Below are positions 1 through 9,949 of a stretch of 64,000 nt of DNA, in pieces; position 1 is the first letter of the stretch; each line of letters begins with the position of its first letter. This stretch comes from Kitasatospora sp. NBC_00240 (GTDB lineage: Bacteria; Actinomycetota; Actinomycetes; Streptomycetales; Streptomycetaceae): assembly GCF_026342405.1 (NCBI RefSeq), contig NZ_JAPEMU010000001.1, positions 310,001 to 374,000 on the forward strand, written 5' to 3'. The position numbers and the translations under genes were made by a program. Under the pieces are notes generated by a model. That model saw only the letters and a program-made list of their open reading frames with translations, did not search any database and was not told the DNA's origin.

Positions 1-1620
1 GCACCGAGGGCCGGCTCGGCGGCCAGGCCGAGGTCCCCGGGGTCTCCGGCACCTGGGAGGACCTCACCGACTCGGTCAACGCGATGGCCGGCAACCTCAC
101 CACCCAGGTACGGGACATCGCCCAGGTGGCCACCGCGGTCGCCAAGGGCGACCTGACCCAGAAGATCACCGTGGACGCCCGCGGCGAGATCCTCGAACTC
201 AAGAACACCGTCAACACCATGGTCGACCAGCTGTCCTCGTTCGCCGGGGAGGTGACCCGGGTGGCCCGCGAGGTCGGCACCGAGGGCCGGCTCGGCGGCC
301 AGGCCAACGTCCAGGACGTCTCCGGCACCTGGCGCGACCTCACCGACTCGGTGAACTCGATGGCCGGCAACCTGACCGCCCAGGTCCGCTCGATCGCCCA
401 GGTGGCGACGGCGGTGGCCGGCGGCGACCTCTCGCAGAAGATCCGGGTGGACGCCCGCGGCGAGATCCTCGAACTCAAGGAGACCATCAACACGATGGTC
501 GACCAGCTCTCGGCCTTCGCCGGCGAGGTGACCCGGGTCGCCCGCGAGGTCGGCACCGAGGGCCGGCTCGGCGGCCAGGCCAACGTCCAGGACGTCTCCG
601 GCACCTGGCGCGACCTCACCGAGTCGGTCAACGTGATGGCGGACAACCTGACCGCCCAGGTCCGCTCGATCGCCCAGGTCACCACGGCGGTCGCGCGCGG
701 CGACCTCTCACAGAAGATCCGGGTGGACGCCCGCGGCGAGATCCTCGAACTCAAGGAGACCATCAACACGATGGTCGACCAGCTCTCCGCCTTCGCGGAC
801 GAGGTGACCCGGGTCGCCCGCGAGGTCGGCACGGAGGGCAACCTCGGCGGGCAGGCCACCGTCCGCGGCGTCTCCGGCACCTGGAAGGACCTCACCGACA
901 ACGTCAACGTGATGGCCTCCAACCTGACCGGCCAGGTCCGCTCGATCGCCCAGGTGGCGACGGCGGTGGCGCGCGGCGACCTCTCGCAGAAGATCACCGT
1001 GGAGGCCAAGGGCGAGGTGGCGGCGCTGGCCGGGGTGATCAACACCATGGTCGACACCCTGTCGGCCTTCGCCGACGAGGTGACCCGGGTGGCCCGCGAG
1101 GTCGGCACCGAGGGGACGCTCGGCGGCCAGGCCCGGGTACCCAACGTGGCCGGCACCTGGAAGGACCTCACCGACAACGTCAACTCGATGGCCAACAACC
1201 TGACCGGCCAGGTCCGCAACATCGCGCAGGTCACCACGGCGGTGGCCCGCGGCGACCTGACCCGCAAGATCGACGTCGACGCGCGCGGCGAGATCCTGGA
1301 GCTCAAGACCACCATCAACACCATGGTCGACCAGCTCTCCTCGTTCGCCGCGGAGGTCACCCGGGTGGCCCGCGAGGTCGGCAGCGAAGGCCGGCTCGGC
1401 GGGCAGGCCGAGGTGGAGGGCGTCTCCGGCACCTGGAAGCGGCTGACCGAGAACGTCAACGAGCTGGCCGGCAACCTGACCCGCCAGGTCCGCGCGATCG
1501 CCGAGGTGACCAGCGCGGTCGCCGAGGGCGACCTGACCCGCTCGATCACGGTGGAGGCCCCCGGCGAGGTCGGCGACCTCAAGGACAACATCAACTTCAT
1601 GGTGGAGTCGCTGCGCGAGA
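1..1620 (+). repeat. In-frame tandem 276-bp HAMP-coding repeats
   Basis: The same block (GTCGGCACCGAGGG followed by a Gly/Gln-rich turn) recurs with its GCAC/GCAG element at bases 1, 277, 553, 829, 1105 and 1381, an exact 276-bp (92-codon) period. Long stretches are identical between copies, which suggests recombination or gene conversion rather than ancient duplication. Confidence 0.9.
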
Positions 1621-4031
1621 CCATCCGCGCCAACCAGGACCAGGACTGGCTCAAGTCCAACCTGGCCCGGATCTCCGCCCTGATGCAGGGCCGGCGCGAC
1701 CTCTCGGTGGTCGCCGACCTGGTGATGGACGAGCTCACCCCGCTGGTCGGCGCCCAGTACGGCGCCTTCTACCTGGCCGACGACACGGCCGACGGCCCCG
1801 AACTGCGGCTGATCAGCTCGTACGGCATGCGCGACCTGCCCGGCAGCCCGGGGCGGCCGGCCTCCTTCCGGTTCGGCCAGTCGCTGGTCGGGCAGGCGGC
1901 CCGCAGCCGGCGCACCATCTCGATGGACGGGGTGCCGGCCGGCTACGTCACCATCGCCTCCGGCCTCGGCGCCACCGCGCCCAACTCCCTGATCCTGCTG
2001 CCGATCGTGGTCGAGGGGCAGGTCCTCGGAGTGATCGAGCTGGCCTCCGTGCACCGGTTCACCCAGACCCACCGCGACTTCCTCGACCAGCTGATGGAGA
2101 CCGTCGGCGTCAACGTCAACACCATCGTGGCGAACGCCCGGACGGACGAGCTGCTCGGCGAGTCCCAGCGGCTGACCGCCGAGTTGCAGGTCCGCTCCCG
2201 GGAACTCCAGTCCCGCCAGGAGGACCTGCAGTCCTCCAACGCCGAACTGGAGGAGAAGGCCGCCCTGCTGGCCGCGCAGAACCGCGACATCGAGACCAAG
2301 AACCTGGAGATCGAGCAGGCTCGCCAGGAACTGGAGGACCGCGCCCACCAGTTGACCCTCGCGTCCACCTACAAGTCCGAGTTCCTGGCCAACATGAGCC
2401 ACGAGCTGCGCACCCCGCTGAACAGCCTGCTCATCCTGGCCCAGCTGCTGGCCCAGAACCCGACCCGCAACCTGACCGCCAAACAGGTCGAGTACGCCGG
2501 CATCATCCACTCGGCCGGCTCCGACCTGCTGCAGCTGATCAACGACATCCTCGACCTCTCCAAGGTCGAGGCGGGCAAGATGGACATCAACCCCGAGCGG
2601 GTCCCGCTGCGCCAGCTGCTCGACTACGTCGAGGCGACCTTCCAGCCGCTGATCACCCAGAAGAGCCTGAGCTTCCGGATCACCACCGCGCCCGGGGTGC
2701 CCGCCGACATCCTCACCGACGACTACCGGCTGCGGCAGATCCTGCGCAACCTGCTGTCCAACGCGGTGAAGTTCACCGAGACCGGCAGCGTCCGGCTGAG
2801 CATCGAGAACGCGGACCTCGCCGAGATCCCCGACCTGGCCCGGCACAGCGGCCCGGTGCTGGCCTTCCGGGTCGTCGACACCGGGATCGGGATCGCCGAG
2901 GAGCACCTGCAGAGCGTCTTCGGCGCGTTCCAGCAGGCCGACGGCACCACCAGCCGCAAGTACGGCGGCACCGGGCTGGGACTCTCCATCAGCCGCGAGA
3001 TCGCCTACCTGCTGGGCGGCGCGATCACCGCCGAGAGCGCGGTGGGCCAGGGCAGCACCTTCACCCTCTACCTGCCCGCCGCCCGCACCGACCTGGCCGG
3101 CCCGCAGACCCGCGGCGGCACCCCGGCCCGAACCGCCGCCCCGCCGGCCGTCGCCGCCCCGCTGCCCCGCCAGCGCCGCCGGCTGCTGGTGGTGGAGGCC
3201 CGGGCGGGCGGGCTGCTCTCGTTGGTGGCGGAGAGCGCGGTCGCGGACCTCGGCGACGCCGGGGACCTCGGCAGCTCCGCGCGGTCCGTCGAACTCGTCA
3301 CCGCCCTCGGGGTCCGCGAGGCCGCGGCCGCCCTGGCCACCGAGGCCTGCCACTGCGCGGTGCTCGACCTCGACCTGCCGGACGGCGCCGCGCTGCGCTT
3401 CCTGGAGGAGGTCAACAACGACCCGGCCCTGCGGGGCGTGCCGATCCTCGCGCACAACAACCGCCGGATGCGGGCCGACCAGGAGCTCACCCTGCAGTCC
3501 CGCAGCACCAGCCAGCCGCTCGAACTGCTCTCCAGTCTGGACGAGTTGCGCGAGCGCATCACCCTGCACCTGAGCGCCGACCAGCCGGGCGACGTGCTCC
3601 CCCTGGTCCGCCCGGAGGAGTCGGCGAAGCCCGCCGCACGCGAGATCGGCGGCACCCTCGCCGGTCACACCGTGCTGGTGGTCGACGACGACGCCCGCAA
3701 CCTGTACGCCATCACCGGCATCCTGGAACTCCACGGCATGCGGGTGCTGCACGCCGAGAACGGCCGGGCGGGCATCGAGGCCCTGGTCGCCAACCCCGCC
3801 GTGTCGGTCGTCCTGATGGACGTGATGATGCCGGAGATGGACGGCTACACGGCGACGGCCGCGATCCGGGCGATGCCCGAGCACACCGCGCTGCCGATCA
3901 TCGCGGTGACCGCCAAGGCGATGCCGGGCGACCGGGAGAAGAGCCTCGCCTCCGGGGCCAGCGACTACGTCACCAAGCCGGTCGACGCGGCGGACCTGGT
4001 CGCGTGCATCCAGCACTGGCTGGGCCGGTAG
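1..4031 (+). CDS. HAMP-repeat hybrid sensor histidine kinase (5' end outside window)
   Basis: The reading frame is open from base 3 and the start lies upstream, so at least 1342 residues are present. The N-terminal part (to about base 1620) is a chain of near-identical 92-residue HAMP units of the GDLTQKI...[12 protein letters not shown] type. A GAF domain (about 1670-2110), a coiled coil (about 2130-2370), HisKA with [14 protein letters not shown] (His codon 2400-2402), HATPase_c (about 2700-3080), a degenerate receiver (about 3180-3560) and a canonical receiver (about 3660-4020; [11 protein letters not shown], Asp codon 3819-3821) follow. No membrane segment appears in the visible part, so it resembles the large soluble actinobacterial HAMP kinases. 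A SpoIIE phosphatase gene follows 66 bp later, suggesting a shared signalling unit. The domain order is clear; the signal is unknown. Confidence 0.93.
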   Translation, partial: TEGRLGGQAEVPGVSGTWEDLTDSVNAMAGNLTTQVRDIAQVATAVAKGDLTQKITVDARGEILELKNTVNTMVDQLSSFAGEVTRVAREVGTEGRLGGQANVQDVSGTWRDLTDSVNSMAGNLTAQVRSIAQVATAVAGGDLSQKIRVDARGEILELKETINTMVDQLSAFAGEVTRVAREVGTEGRLGGQANVQDVSGTWRDLTESVNVMADNLTAQVRSIAQVTTAVARGDLSQKIRVDARGEILELKETINTMVDQLSAFADEVTRVAREVGTEGNLGGQATVRGVSGTWKDLTDNVNVMASNLTGQVRSIAQVATAVARGDLSQKITVEAKGEVAALAGVINTMVDTLSAFADEVTRVAREVGTEGTLGGQARVPNVAGTWKDLTDNVNSMANNLTGQVRNIAQVTTAVARGDLTRKIDVDARGEILELKTTINTMVDQLSSFAAEVTRVAREVGSEGRLGGQAEVEGVSGTWKRLTENVNELAGNLTRQVRAIAEVTSAVAEGDLTRSITVEAPGEVGDLKDNINFMVESLRETIRANQDQDWLKSNLARISALMQGRRDLSVVADLVMDELTPLVGAQYGAFYLADDTADGPELRLISSYGMRDLPGSPGRPASFRFGQSLVGQAARSRRTISMDGVPAGYVTIASGLGATAPNSLILLPIVVEGQVLGVIELASVHRFTQTHRDFLDQLMETVGVNVNTIVANARTDELLGESQRLTAELQVRSRELQSRQEDLQSSNAELEEKAALLAAQNRDIETKNLEIEQARQELEDRAHQLTLASTYKSEFLANMSHELRTPLNSLLILAQLLAQNPTRNLTAKQVEYAGIIHSAGSDLLQLINDILDLSKVEAGKMDINPERVPLRQLLDYVEATFQPLITQKSLSFRITTAPGVPADILTDDYRLRQILRNLLSNAVKFTETGSVRLSIENADLAEIPDLARHSGPVLAFRVVDTGIGIAEEHLQSVFGAFQQADGTTSRKYGGTGLGLSISREIAYLLGGAITAESAVGQGSTFTLYLPAARTDLAGPQTRGGTPARTAAPPAVAAPLPRQRRRLLVVEARAGGLLSLVAESAVADLGDAGDLGSSARSVELVTALGVREAAAALATEACHCAVLDLDLPDGAALRFLEEVNNDPALRGVPILAHNNRRMRADQELTLQSRSTSQPLELLSSLDELRERITLHLSADQPGDVLPLVRPEESAKPAAREIGGTLAGHTVLVVDDDARNLYAITGILELHGMRVLHAENGRAGIEALVANPAVSVVLMDVMMPEMDGYTATAAIRAMPEHTALPIIAVTAKAMPGDREKSLASGASDYVTKPVDAADLVACIQHWLGR

Positions 4032-4097
4032 GCCGGCGCGCCGACCCCGCCCCCGGCCACCGCCCGGCCCCGGCAGACCCGACCGAAGGAGCAGCCC

Positions 4098-6569
4098 GTG
4101 CAGGTCCAACCGCAACCCGAACCGGTGCAGCTGCTCCACCCGCCGGCGGCCCGGCGCCCCCAGGACGCGGCCGGCCCGGGGCGGGACGCCGCAGCGCCGC
4201 CGCAGGACCCGGCAGGTCCGGCGGAGGCCGCCGAGGTCACCGTCGGCCGGCTCGCGTCCACCGTGGAGCGGCTGCGCCGCCAGGTCCAGGAGGCCCAGGC
4301 CACCGCGGACGGCCGGGCGCTGGTCGAACTCGCCAAGGGCATCCTGGTGGAGCGGCTCGGCTGCGGCCCCTCGCAGGCCGCCCGGCAGCTCACCGATCTG
4401 GCCGGACAGGCCGGCCGGTCGCCGCTGGAGCTGGCCGCGGAGATCGTCAACCAGGCGGCCCGCGACCACCTCACCGACACCACCCGGGACCTGCTCGCCC
4501 CGCCCGGGAGCGAGACCCCCGGCACACCCGTCGCCGTGCGGCTGCGCAGCGCCGAGAGCGGGGCGCTGGCCGCCGGTGACACCCAGGCGGTGGCCGAGTC
4601 GCTGCTGGAGCACGCGCTCGCCCCGCTCGGCGCCACCGCGGTCGCCATCTGGTCCGCCCACCCGGACGGCTCGCTGGCGCTCGCGGGGCACGCCGGGTTC
4701 CCGGCGCAGGAGGCGGGCCGCTGGCACTACGTCCCGCCGGGCGTGGCCACCCCGGCCCGGCAGGCGCTCACCCGGCGGGCCGCGGTCTGGATCGAGTCGC
4801 TGGGCCGCTCGGGCCTGCCCTCGATCGGCCATCACCGCAACGCCGGCGGTCGCGCCGCCGTCCCGGCCGGGCTGGGCGGGCGGATCACGGGCGTCCTGGA
4901 GATCTGCTGGCCGGACGAGCCGGCGCCGCCGTCGCCGCAGATCCGGCGCCAGGCGGAGGCGCTGGCCGAGCTGTGCGCCCACACCCTGGAGCACCGGTCC
5001 GACGACTTCCCGGGGCGCGCCGGCGCGCCCGGCGCGCAGACCGCCCAGCTGAACGAGCTGGTCGACCTCGCCGACGGCCTGCACGACCCGGCGCTGGTGC
5101 TGGTGCCGCACGTCGAAGGCGGCCTGGTCACCGACTTCCGGGTGCACCACGCGGGAGCGCGTTTCGTGGACTTCGCCGGGCGCCCGCGCAGCGCCGTCGC
5201 GGGGTCGCTGCTGCTGGAGGCGTACCCGCTGGCGGCCGGGCCGGGCGGCCTGTTCGAGCAGGTGGCGTACGTGCACGCCGGCGGGGAGCCGTTCCGGGCC
5301 GAGCGGATGACGCTGGCCGCGGTGGTCGGGCAGGTGCCGCTGAACGCGGTCGCCGACCTGAGCCTCACCCGGCACGGCGGCGCCGTCCTGCTGGTCTGGC
5401 GGATCGAGGACGAGGCCGCGCGGGTCGCCGAGCTGCTCCAGCACGCCCAACGGCTGGGCCGGATCGGCGGCTTCGAGGAGAACACGGTCACCGGCGGGAT
5501 CACCTGGAACAGCCCGCTGTTCGACCTGTACGGCCTCCACCCGTCCGCCGCGCCGATCCCGATCGACCAGTTGCAGGCGCACGCCCACCCGGACGACGCC
5601 GAGGCCATCGGGCGCTTCCTGCGGACCCTGCTGCACCATCTGCTGCCCGCCTCGACCGCGTTCCGGCTGCGGCGGCCGGACGGCATCGCCCGCCACATCC
5701 GGGTGGTCGCCGAACCGGTCCTGGACCTGGACGGCCGCCTGACCGCCGTGCGCGGCGCCTACCAGGACATCTCCTCCCAGCACTGGACCGAGGTGGCGCT
5801 CGCGGCCACCCGCGACCAGCTGGCGCAGAGCGAGCAGCAGGCGGCCGAGCGCAACCGGCTGGCCCGTCAGCTCCAGCACGCGATCATGCCGCCCACCCGG
5901 GGGCCGATGGACACCTCGGGGCTGCGGATCGGGGTGCGCTACCGGCCGGCCGAGAAGGACCACCTGGTCGGTGGCGACTGGTACGACGCGGTGGTGCTGC
6001 CCTCGAAGCAGATCCTGCTCTGCGTCGGCGACGTCGCCGGGCACGGCATCGAAGCGGCCACCGGCATGGTCGCGCTGCGCAACGCGCTGCGCGGGCTGGC
6101 CGCCACGGGCGCGGGCCCGGGCCAGCTGCTGGCCTGGCTGAACGTGGTGGCGCACCATCTGACCGACAACGTCACCGCCACCGCGGTCTGCGGCCTGTTC
6201 GACCCGGACACCCGGACGATGCGCTGGGCCCGGGCGGGCCACCTGCCGCCGGTGCTGCTGCGGGACGGCCGGGCGAGCACCCTGCCGCTGGTGGGCGGGC
6301 TGTTGCTGGGGGCGATCGCGGAGACCGAGTACGAGGAGTCGGAGCTCCAACTCCAGGCCGACGACACCCTGTTGATGTACACGGACGGCCTGATCGAGCG
6401 CAAGGACCGGTCGGTGCAGGACTCCCTGGACCGGCTGCTCACACTCGCCCACGGGACGGCCGGGGCGGGCACCGCACCGAGCCTGGAGAAGCGGCTCGAC
6501 CACCTGCTGACCCACAGCAACGCCGACACGGACGACGACACCTGCCTGATCGGGGTGCAGCTGGTCTGA
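4098..6569 (+). CDS. ANTAR-GAF-PAS-SpoIIE protein phosphatase
   Basis: This 823-residue soluble protein is probably a PP2C-type Ser/Thr phosphatase acting on anti-sigma-factor antagonists. After a Pro/Ala-rich start, residues about 60-125 form an ANTAR-like segment (ALVELAKGILVERLGCGP...AARQL). A GAF-like domain (about 155-300), one or two PAS folds with a PAC motif (about 320-560) and a C-terminal SpoIIE domain (about 600-823; GGDWYDA, GDVAGHGIEAA, YTDGLIERK, DDDTCL) follow. The GTG start is preceded by GAAGGAG at 4085-4091. It lies 66 bp behind the hybrid kinase on the same strand, so co-transcription is plausible. No HATPase_c kinase domain is attached, unlike two of the other SpoIIE proteins here. 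Confidence 0.9.
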   Translation: MQVQPQPEPVQLLHPPAARRPQDAAGPGRDAAAPPQDPAGPAEAAEVTVGRLASTVERLRRQVQEAQATADGRALVELAKGILVERLGCGPSQAARQLTDLAGQAGRSPLELAAEIVNQAARDHLTDTTRDLLAPPGSETPGTPVAVRLRSAESGALAAGDTQAVAESLLEHALAPLGATAVAIWSAHPDGSLALAGHAGFPAQEAGRWHYVPPGVATPARQALTRRAAVWIESLGRSGLPSIGHHRNAGGRAAVPAGLGGRITGVLEICWPDEPAPPSPQIRRQAEALAELCAHTLEHRSDDFPGRAGAPGAQTAQLNELVDLADGLHDPALVLVPHVEGGLVTDFRVHHAGARFVDFAGRPRSAVAGSLLLEAYPLAAGPGGLFEQVAYVHAGGEPFRAERMTLAAVVGQVPLNAVADLSLTRHGGAVLLVWRIEDEAARVAELLQHAQRLGRIGGFEENTVTGGITWNSPLFDLYGLHPSAAPIPIDQLQAHAHPDDAEAIGRFLRTLLHHLLPASTAFRLRRPDGIARHIRVVAEPVLDLDGRLTAVRGAYQDISSQHWTEVALAATRDQLAQSEQQAAERNRLARQLQHAIMPPTRGPMDTSGLRIGVRYRPAEKDHLVGGDWYDAVVLPSKQILLCVGDVAGHGIEAATGMVALRNALRGLAATGAGPGQLLAWLNVVAHHLTDNVTATAVCGLFDPDTRTMRWARAGHLPPVLLRDGRASTLPLVGGLLLGAIAETEYEESELQLQADDTLLMYTDGLIERKDRSVQDSLDRLLTLAHGTAGAGTAPSLEKRLDHLLTHSNADTDDDTCLIGVQLV

Positions 6570-6640
6570 GCCGGCCCGCGGCGGACGCCGGGACGTGCAC
6601 CGGGACGTACGCCGGGGCCGCTCGACGGGCCGAACACGCC

Positions 6641-6677
6641 GGCGGGGGCGCGCCGGCCCGGCCGCCGCGCCCCCGCC
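6641..6677. terminator. Bidirectional hairpin terminator
   Basis: GGCGGGGGCGCG (6641-6652) pairs perfectly with CGCGCCCCCGCC (6666-6677) over a 13-nt loop. It sits between the convergent phosphatase and PRC-barrel genes. Confidence 0.6.
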
Positions 6678-6692
6678 CGGATCCCGCCGCGG

Positions 6693-7632
<940 letters not shown>

Positions 7633-7662
7633 CTTCCACTGCACCGGCATCTGCCATTGCAG

Positions 7663-7711
7663 CAGAGGCCCGTACCGTGTACACGCACGGTACGGGCCTC
7701 TGGCCGTTTTT
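7663..7711 (+). terminator. Intrinsic terminator of the cold-shock gene
   Basis: CAGAGGCCCGTACCGTG (7663-7679) pairs perfectly with CACGGTACGGGCCTCTG (7686-7702) over a 6-nt loop. The tail is GCCGTTTTT (7703-7711), giving a textbook rho-independent terminator with a 17-bp stem. Confidence 0.92.
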
Positions 7712-8212
7712 CACCCGGCGAGGCCGCGCCGTACACGGCCCGCCGCCCCCGGCGGTGACACTCCGTACGCCAACTGCGGGCCTTCCGTACACGCCGCGGA
7801 CCGGCTGTGTGCATGCCCCGGACATCCCGCGTACACGTTCCCCAGGTGTTTTCGCACCCGCTTTCCCCGCACTTTCGCTGCGCGCTTTCGCCCCGGCTCC
7901 GCCCCTCCCCCAGGTTTCGCCCTGAGGCTCCCGGCGAACACCGCGGCCGGGACGCGCGTCCCGCTCCCGTCCGGCGCCGACCGGTGCTCACCGCCCGGCT
8001 TCGCGGCCGCCCGCCGCGCCGTGCCGGGCCTCCGGTTCCCGTGGCGGAAGGCGCCGCCGCGCCCGCCCGGGCGGCGGACCCGGGTGATGTGCGACACGGT
8101 TCCACCGCCCACGCCAGGCTCCACAGCTCAGGCCCGTTCCTTGTGACCTCCCCCGTGGCCCCGTGCCGGGAGTCCTCCTCGCGACGTGCCTCCCGAGGAA
8201 GGATCCCTCCCC
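7712..8212. other. 501-bp noncoding stretch with repeated CGTACACG octamers
   Basis: No convincing gene is present; the open frames here are Arg/Pro-rich in all phases. CGTACACG occurs three times (7730-7737, 7786-7793, 7830-7837) and a related CGTGTACACG lies in the preceding terminator loop. A pyrimidine-rich, relatively T-rich stretch around 7845-7920 may hold the helicase promoter. No clear -35/-10 pair could be assigned. Confidence 0.4.
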
Positions 8213-9754
8213 ATGACCGGTTCCACCCGCTCCTCCCACACCTCCTCGGCCGCCCGCTCCGGCGGCCGTTCCTCGTCCGCCGCCGGCCGCTCCGGCGGAC
8301 GCCCGGCCTCCTCCGGCGGCGGCCGTCGCGGCGGCGCCCCGGGCAGCCGCAGGCCCGGCTCCGCGCAGGGCGAGTTCGCGCTCCCGGCCGGCTCCCCGGC
8401 ACTGCCGGCCGTCGAGACCTTCGAGGAGCTGGAGATGCCCTCCCAGCTGCTGTCCACCCTGCTCCGCCAGGGCGTCACCGCGCCGTTCCCGATCCAGGCC
8501 GCGACCCTGCCGAACTCGCTGGCCGGCCGGGACGTGCTCGGCCGGGGCCGCACCGGATCCGGCAAGACCATCGCCTTCGGCCTCGCCCTGCTGGCCCGTA
8601 CCGCCGGCCGCCGCGCCCAGCCCGGCCGGCCGCTGGCCCTGGTGCTCGTGCCGACCCGCGAACTGGCCCAGCAGGTCACCGAGGCGCTCACCCCGTACGC
8701 GCACGCCGTCCGGCTCCGGCTGGCGACCGTGGTCGGCGGGATGCCGATCCGGCGCCAGGCCCACCTGCTGCACCGCGGCGCCGAGATCGTGGTGGCCACC
8801 CCCGGCCGCCTCAAGGACCTGGTCGAGCGCGGCGACTGCCGGCTCGACGAGGTGTCGGTGACGGTGCTGGACGAGGCCGACCAGATGGCCGACATGGGCT
8901 TCCTGCCGCAGGTCACCGAGCTGCTGGAGCAGGTCGAGCAGGACGGGCAGACGATGCTCTTCTCCGCCACCCTGGACCGCAACGTCGACCGCCTGGTGCG
9001 GCGCTTCCTCAAGGACCCGGTGACCCACTCGGTGGACCCGTCCACCGCCACGGTCAGCACCATGGAGCACCACCTGCTGCACGTGCAGAACCACGACAAG
9101 GACACCGCGATCGCGCACATCGCCTCCCGCGAGGGCGGTGTGATCATGTTCACCGACACCAAGGACTCCGCCGACCGGCTGGTGGAGTCGCTGCTCGCCA
9201 ACGGGGTCCTGGCCGCCGCCCTGCACGGTGGCAAGTCCCAGCCGCAGCGCACCCGCACCCTGGAGCAGTTCCGGGCCGGCGAGGTCACCGCGCTGATCGC
9301 GACCAACGTCGCCGCCCGGGGCATCCACATCGACGGCCTCGACCTGGTCGTCAACATCGACCCTCCGACCGACCACAAGGACTACCTGCACCGGGGCGGC
9401 CGCACCGCCCGCGCGGGCGAGTCCGGCACCGTGGTCACCCTGGTGCTGCCCAGGCAGCGCCGGGGCACCGCCCGGATGATGGCCTCCGCCGGGATCACCC
9501 CCCACTCGGTGGCGGTGCGCTCCGGCGACGCCGAACTCACCCGGATCACCGGTGCCTGCGTGCCCACCGGCGTGCCGGTCGCCGCGCCCGAGCCGGTGGT
9601 GGAGCGCCCGCGCCGCCGCCCGTACGGCCCCACCGGCGGCTCGCGCGGCCACACCGGGCGCCCGGCCCGCGACACCCGCTCCGCCCAGCCCGCGAGCCGC
9701 TCCGGGCGGCCCGCCCGGGCGGCCGCCCCGAGGCGTGGCGGCCCCGCCGCATAA
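8213..9754 (+). CDS. DEAD-box ATP-dependent RNA helicase
   Basis: This 513-residue enzyme unwinds RNA using ATP. Helicase motifs appear in order: FPIQAATL (Q motif), GRTGSGKT (motif I), PTRELAQQ (Ia), TPGRL (Ib), LDEADQMADMGF (II), SAT (III), HGGKSQ, ATNVAARGIHIDG (V) and HRGGRTARAG (VI). A Ser/Gly/Arg-rich N-terminal extension (about 60 residues) and a basic Arg/Pro/Gly-rich C-terminal tail (last 70) flank the core and probably bind RNA. The ATG at 8213 has GAGGAAGGA upstream, whereas a GTG at 8186 has none. Proximity to the cold-shock gene suggests a role in RNA remodelling under cold or stress. Confidence 0.95.
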   Translation: MTGSTRSSHTSSAARSGGRSSSAAGRSGGRPASSGGGRRGGAPGSRRPGSAQGEFALPAGSPALPAVETFEELEMPSQLLSTLLRQGVTAPFPIQAATLPNSLAGRDVLGRGRTGSGKTIAFGLALLARTAGRRAQPGRPLALVLVPTRELAQQVTEALTPYAHAVRLRLATVVGGMPIRRQAHLLHRGAEIVVATPGRLKDLVERGDCRLDEVSVTVLDEADQMADMGFLPQVTELLEQVEQDGQTMLFSATLDRNVDRLVRRFLKDPVTHSVDPSTATVSTMEHHLLHVQNHDKDTAIAHIASREGGVIMFTDTKDSADRLVESLLANGVLAAALHGGKSQPQRTRTLEQFRAGEVTALIATNVAARGIHIDGLDLVVNIDPPTDHKDYLHRGGRTARAGESGTVVTLVLPRQRRGTARMMASAGITPHSVAVRSGDAELTRITGACVPTGVPVAAPEPVVERPRRRPYGPTGGSRGHTGRPARDTRSAQPASRSGRPARAAAPRRGGPAA

Positions 9755-9949
9755 CGCACGCAGGAGCACCGGCCACCGACCGGCGCCGCCGCCACGCGGG
9801 CTCCGGCCGTACGGCCCGGCGGCGGGCGTGGACCGCACCCGCCGCCTTCGCCCGCTCCCGCCGGCCCCGGCCGCTCACCCCGGGTGGCCGCGGGCAGTCG
9901 GTGCGAAGATGGCAGGGCGGATAGTCGACCTCCGGGCGGTTTCCTGGCC

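Noticed and set aside
708..6515. A very long open frame (1935 codons) antisense to the kinase and phosphatase genes
   Set aside because: It is Arg/Gln/Gly/Val-rich without any domain and mirrors the third-codon GC bias of the sense genes, as expected for high-GC antisense frames.
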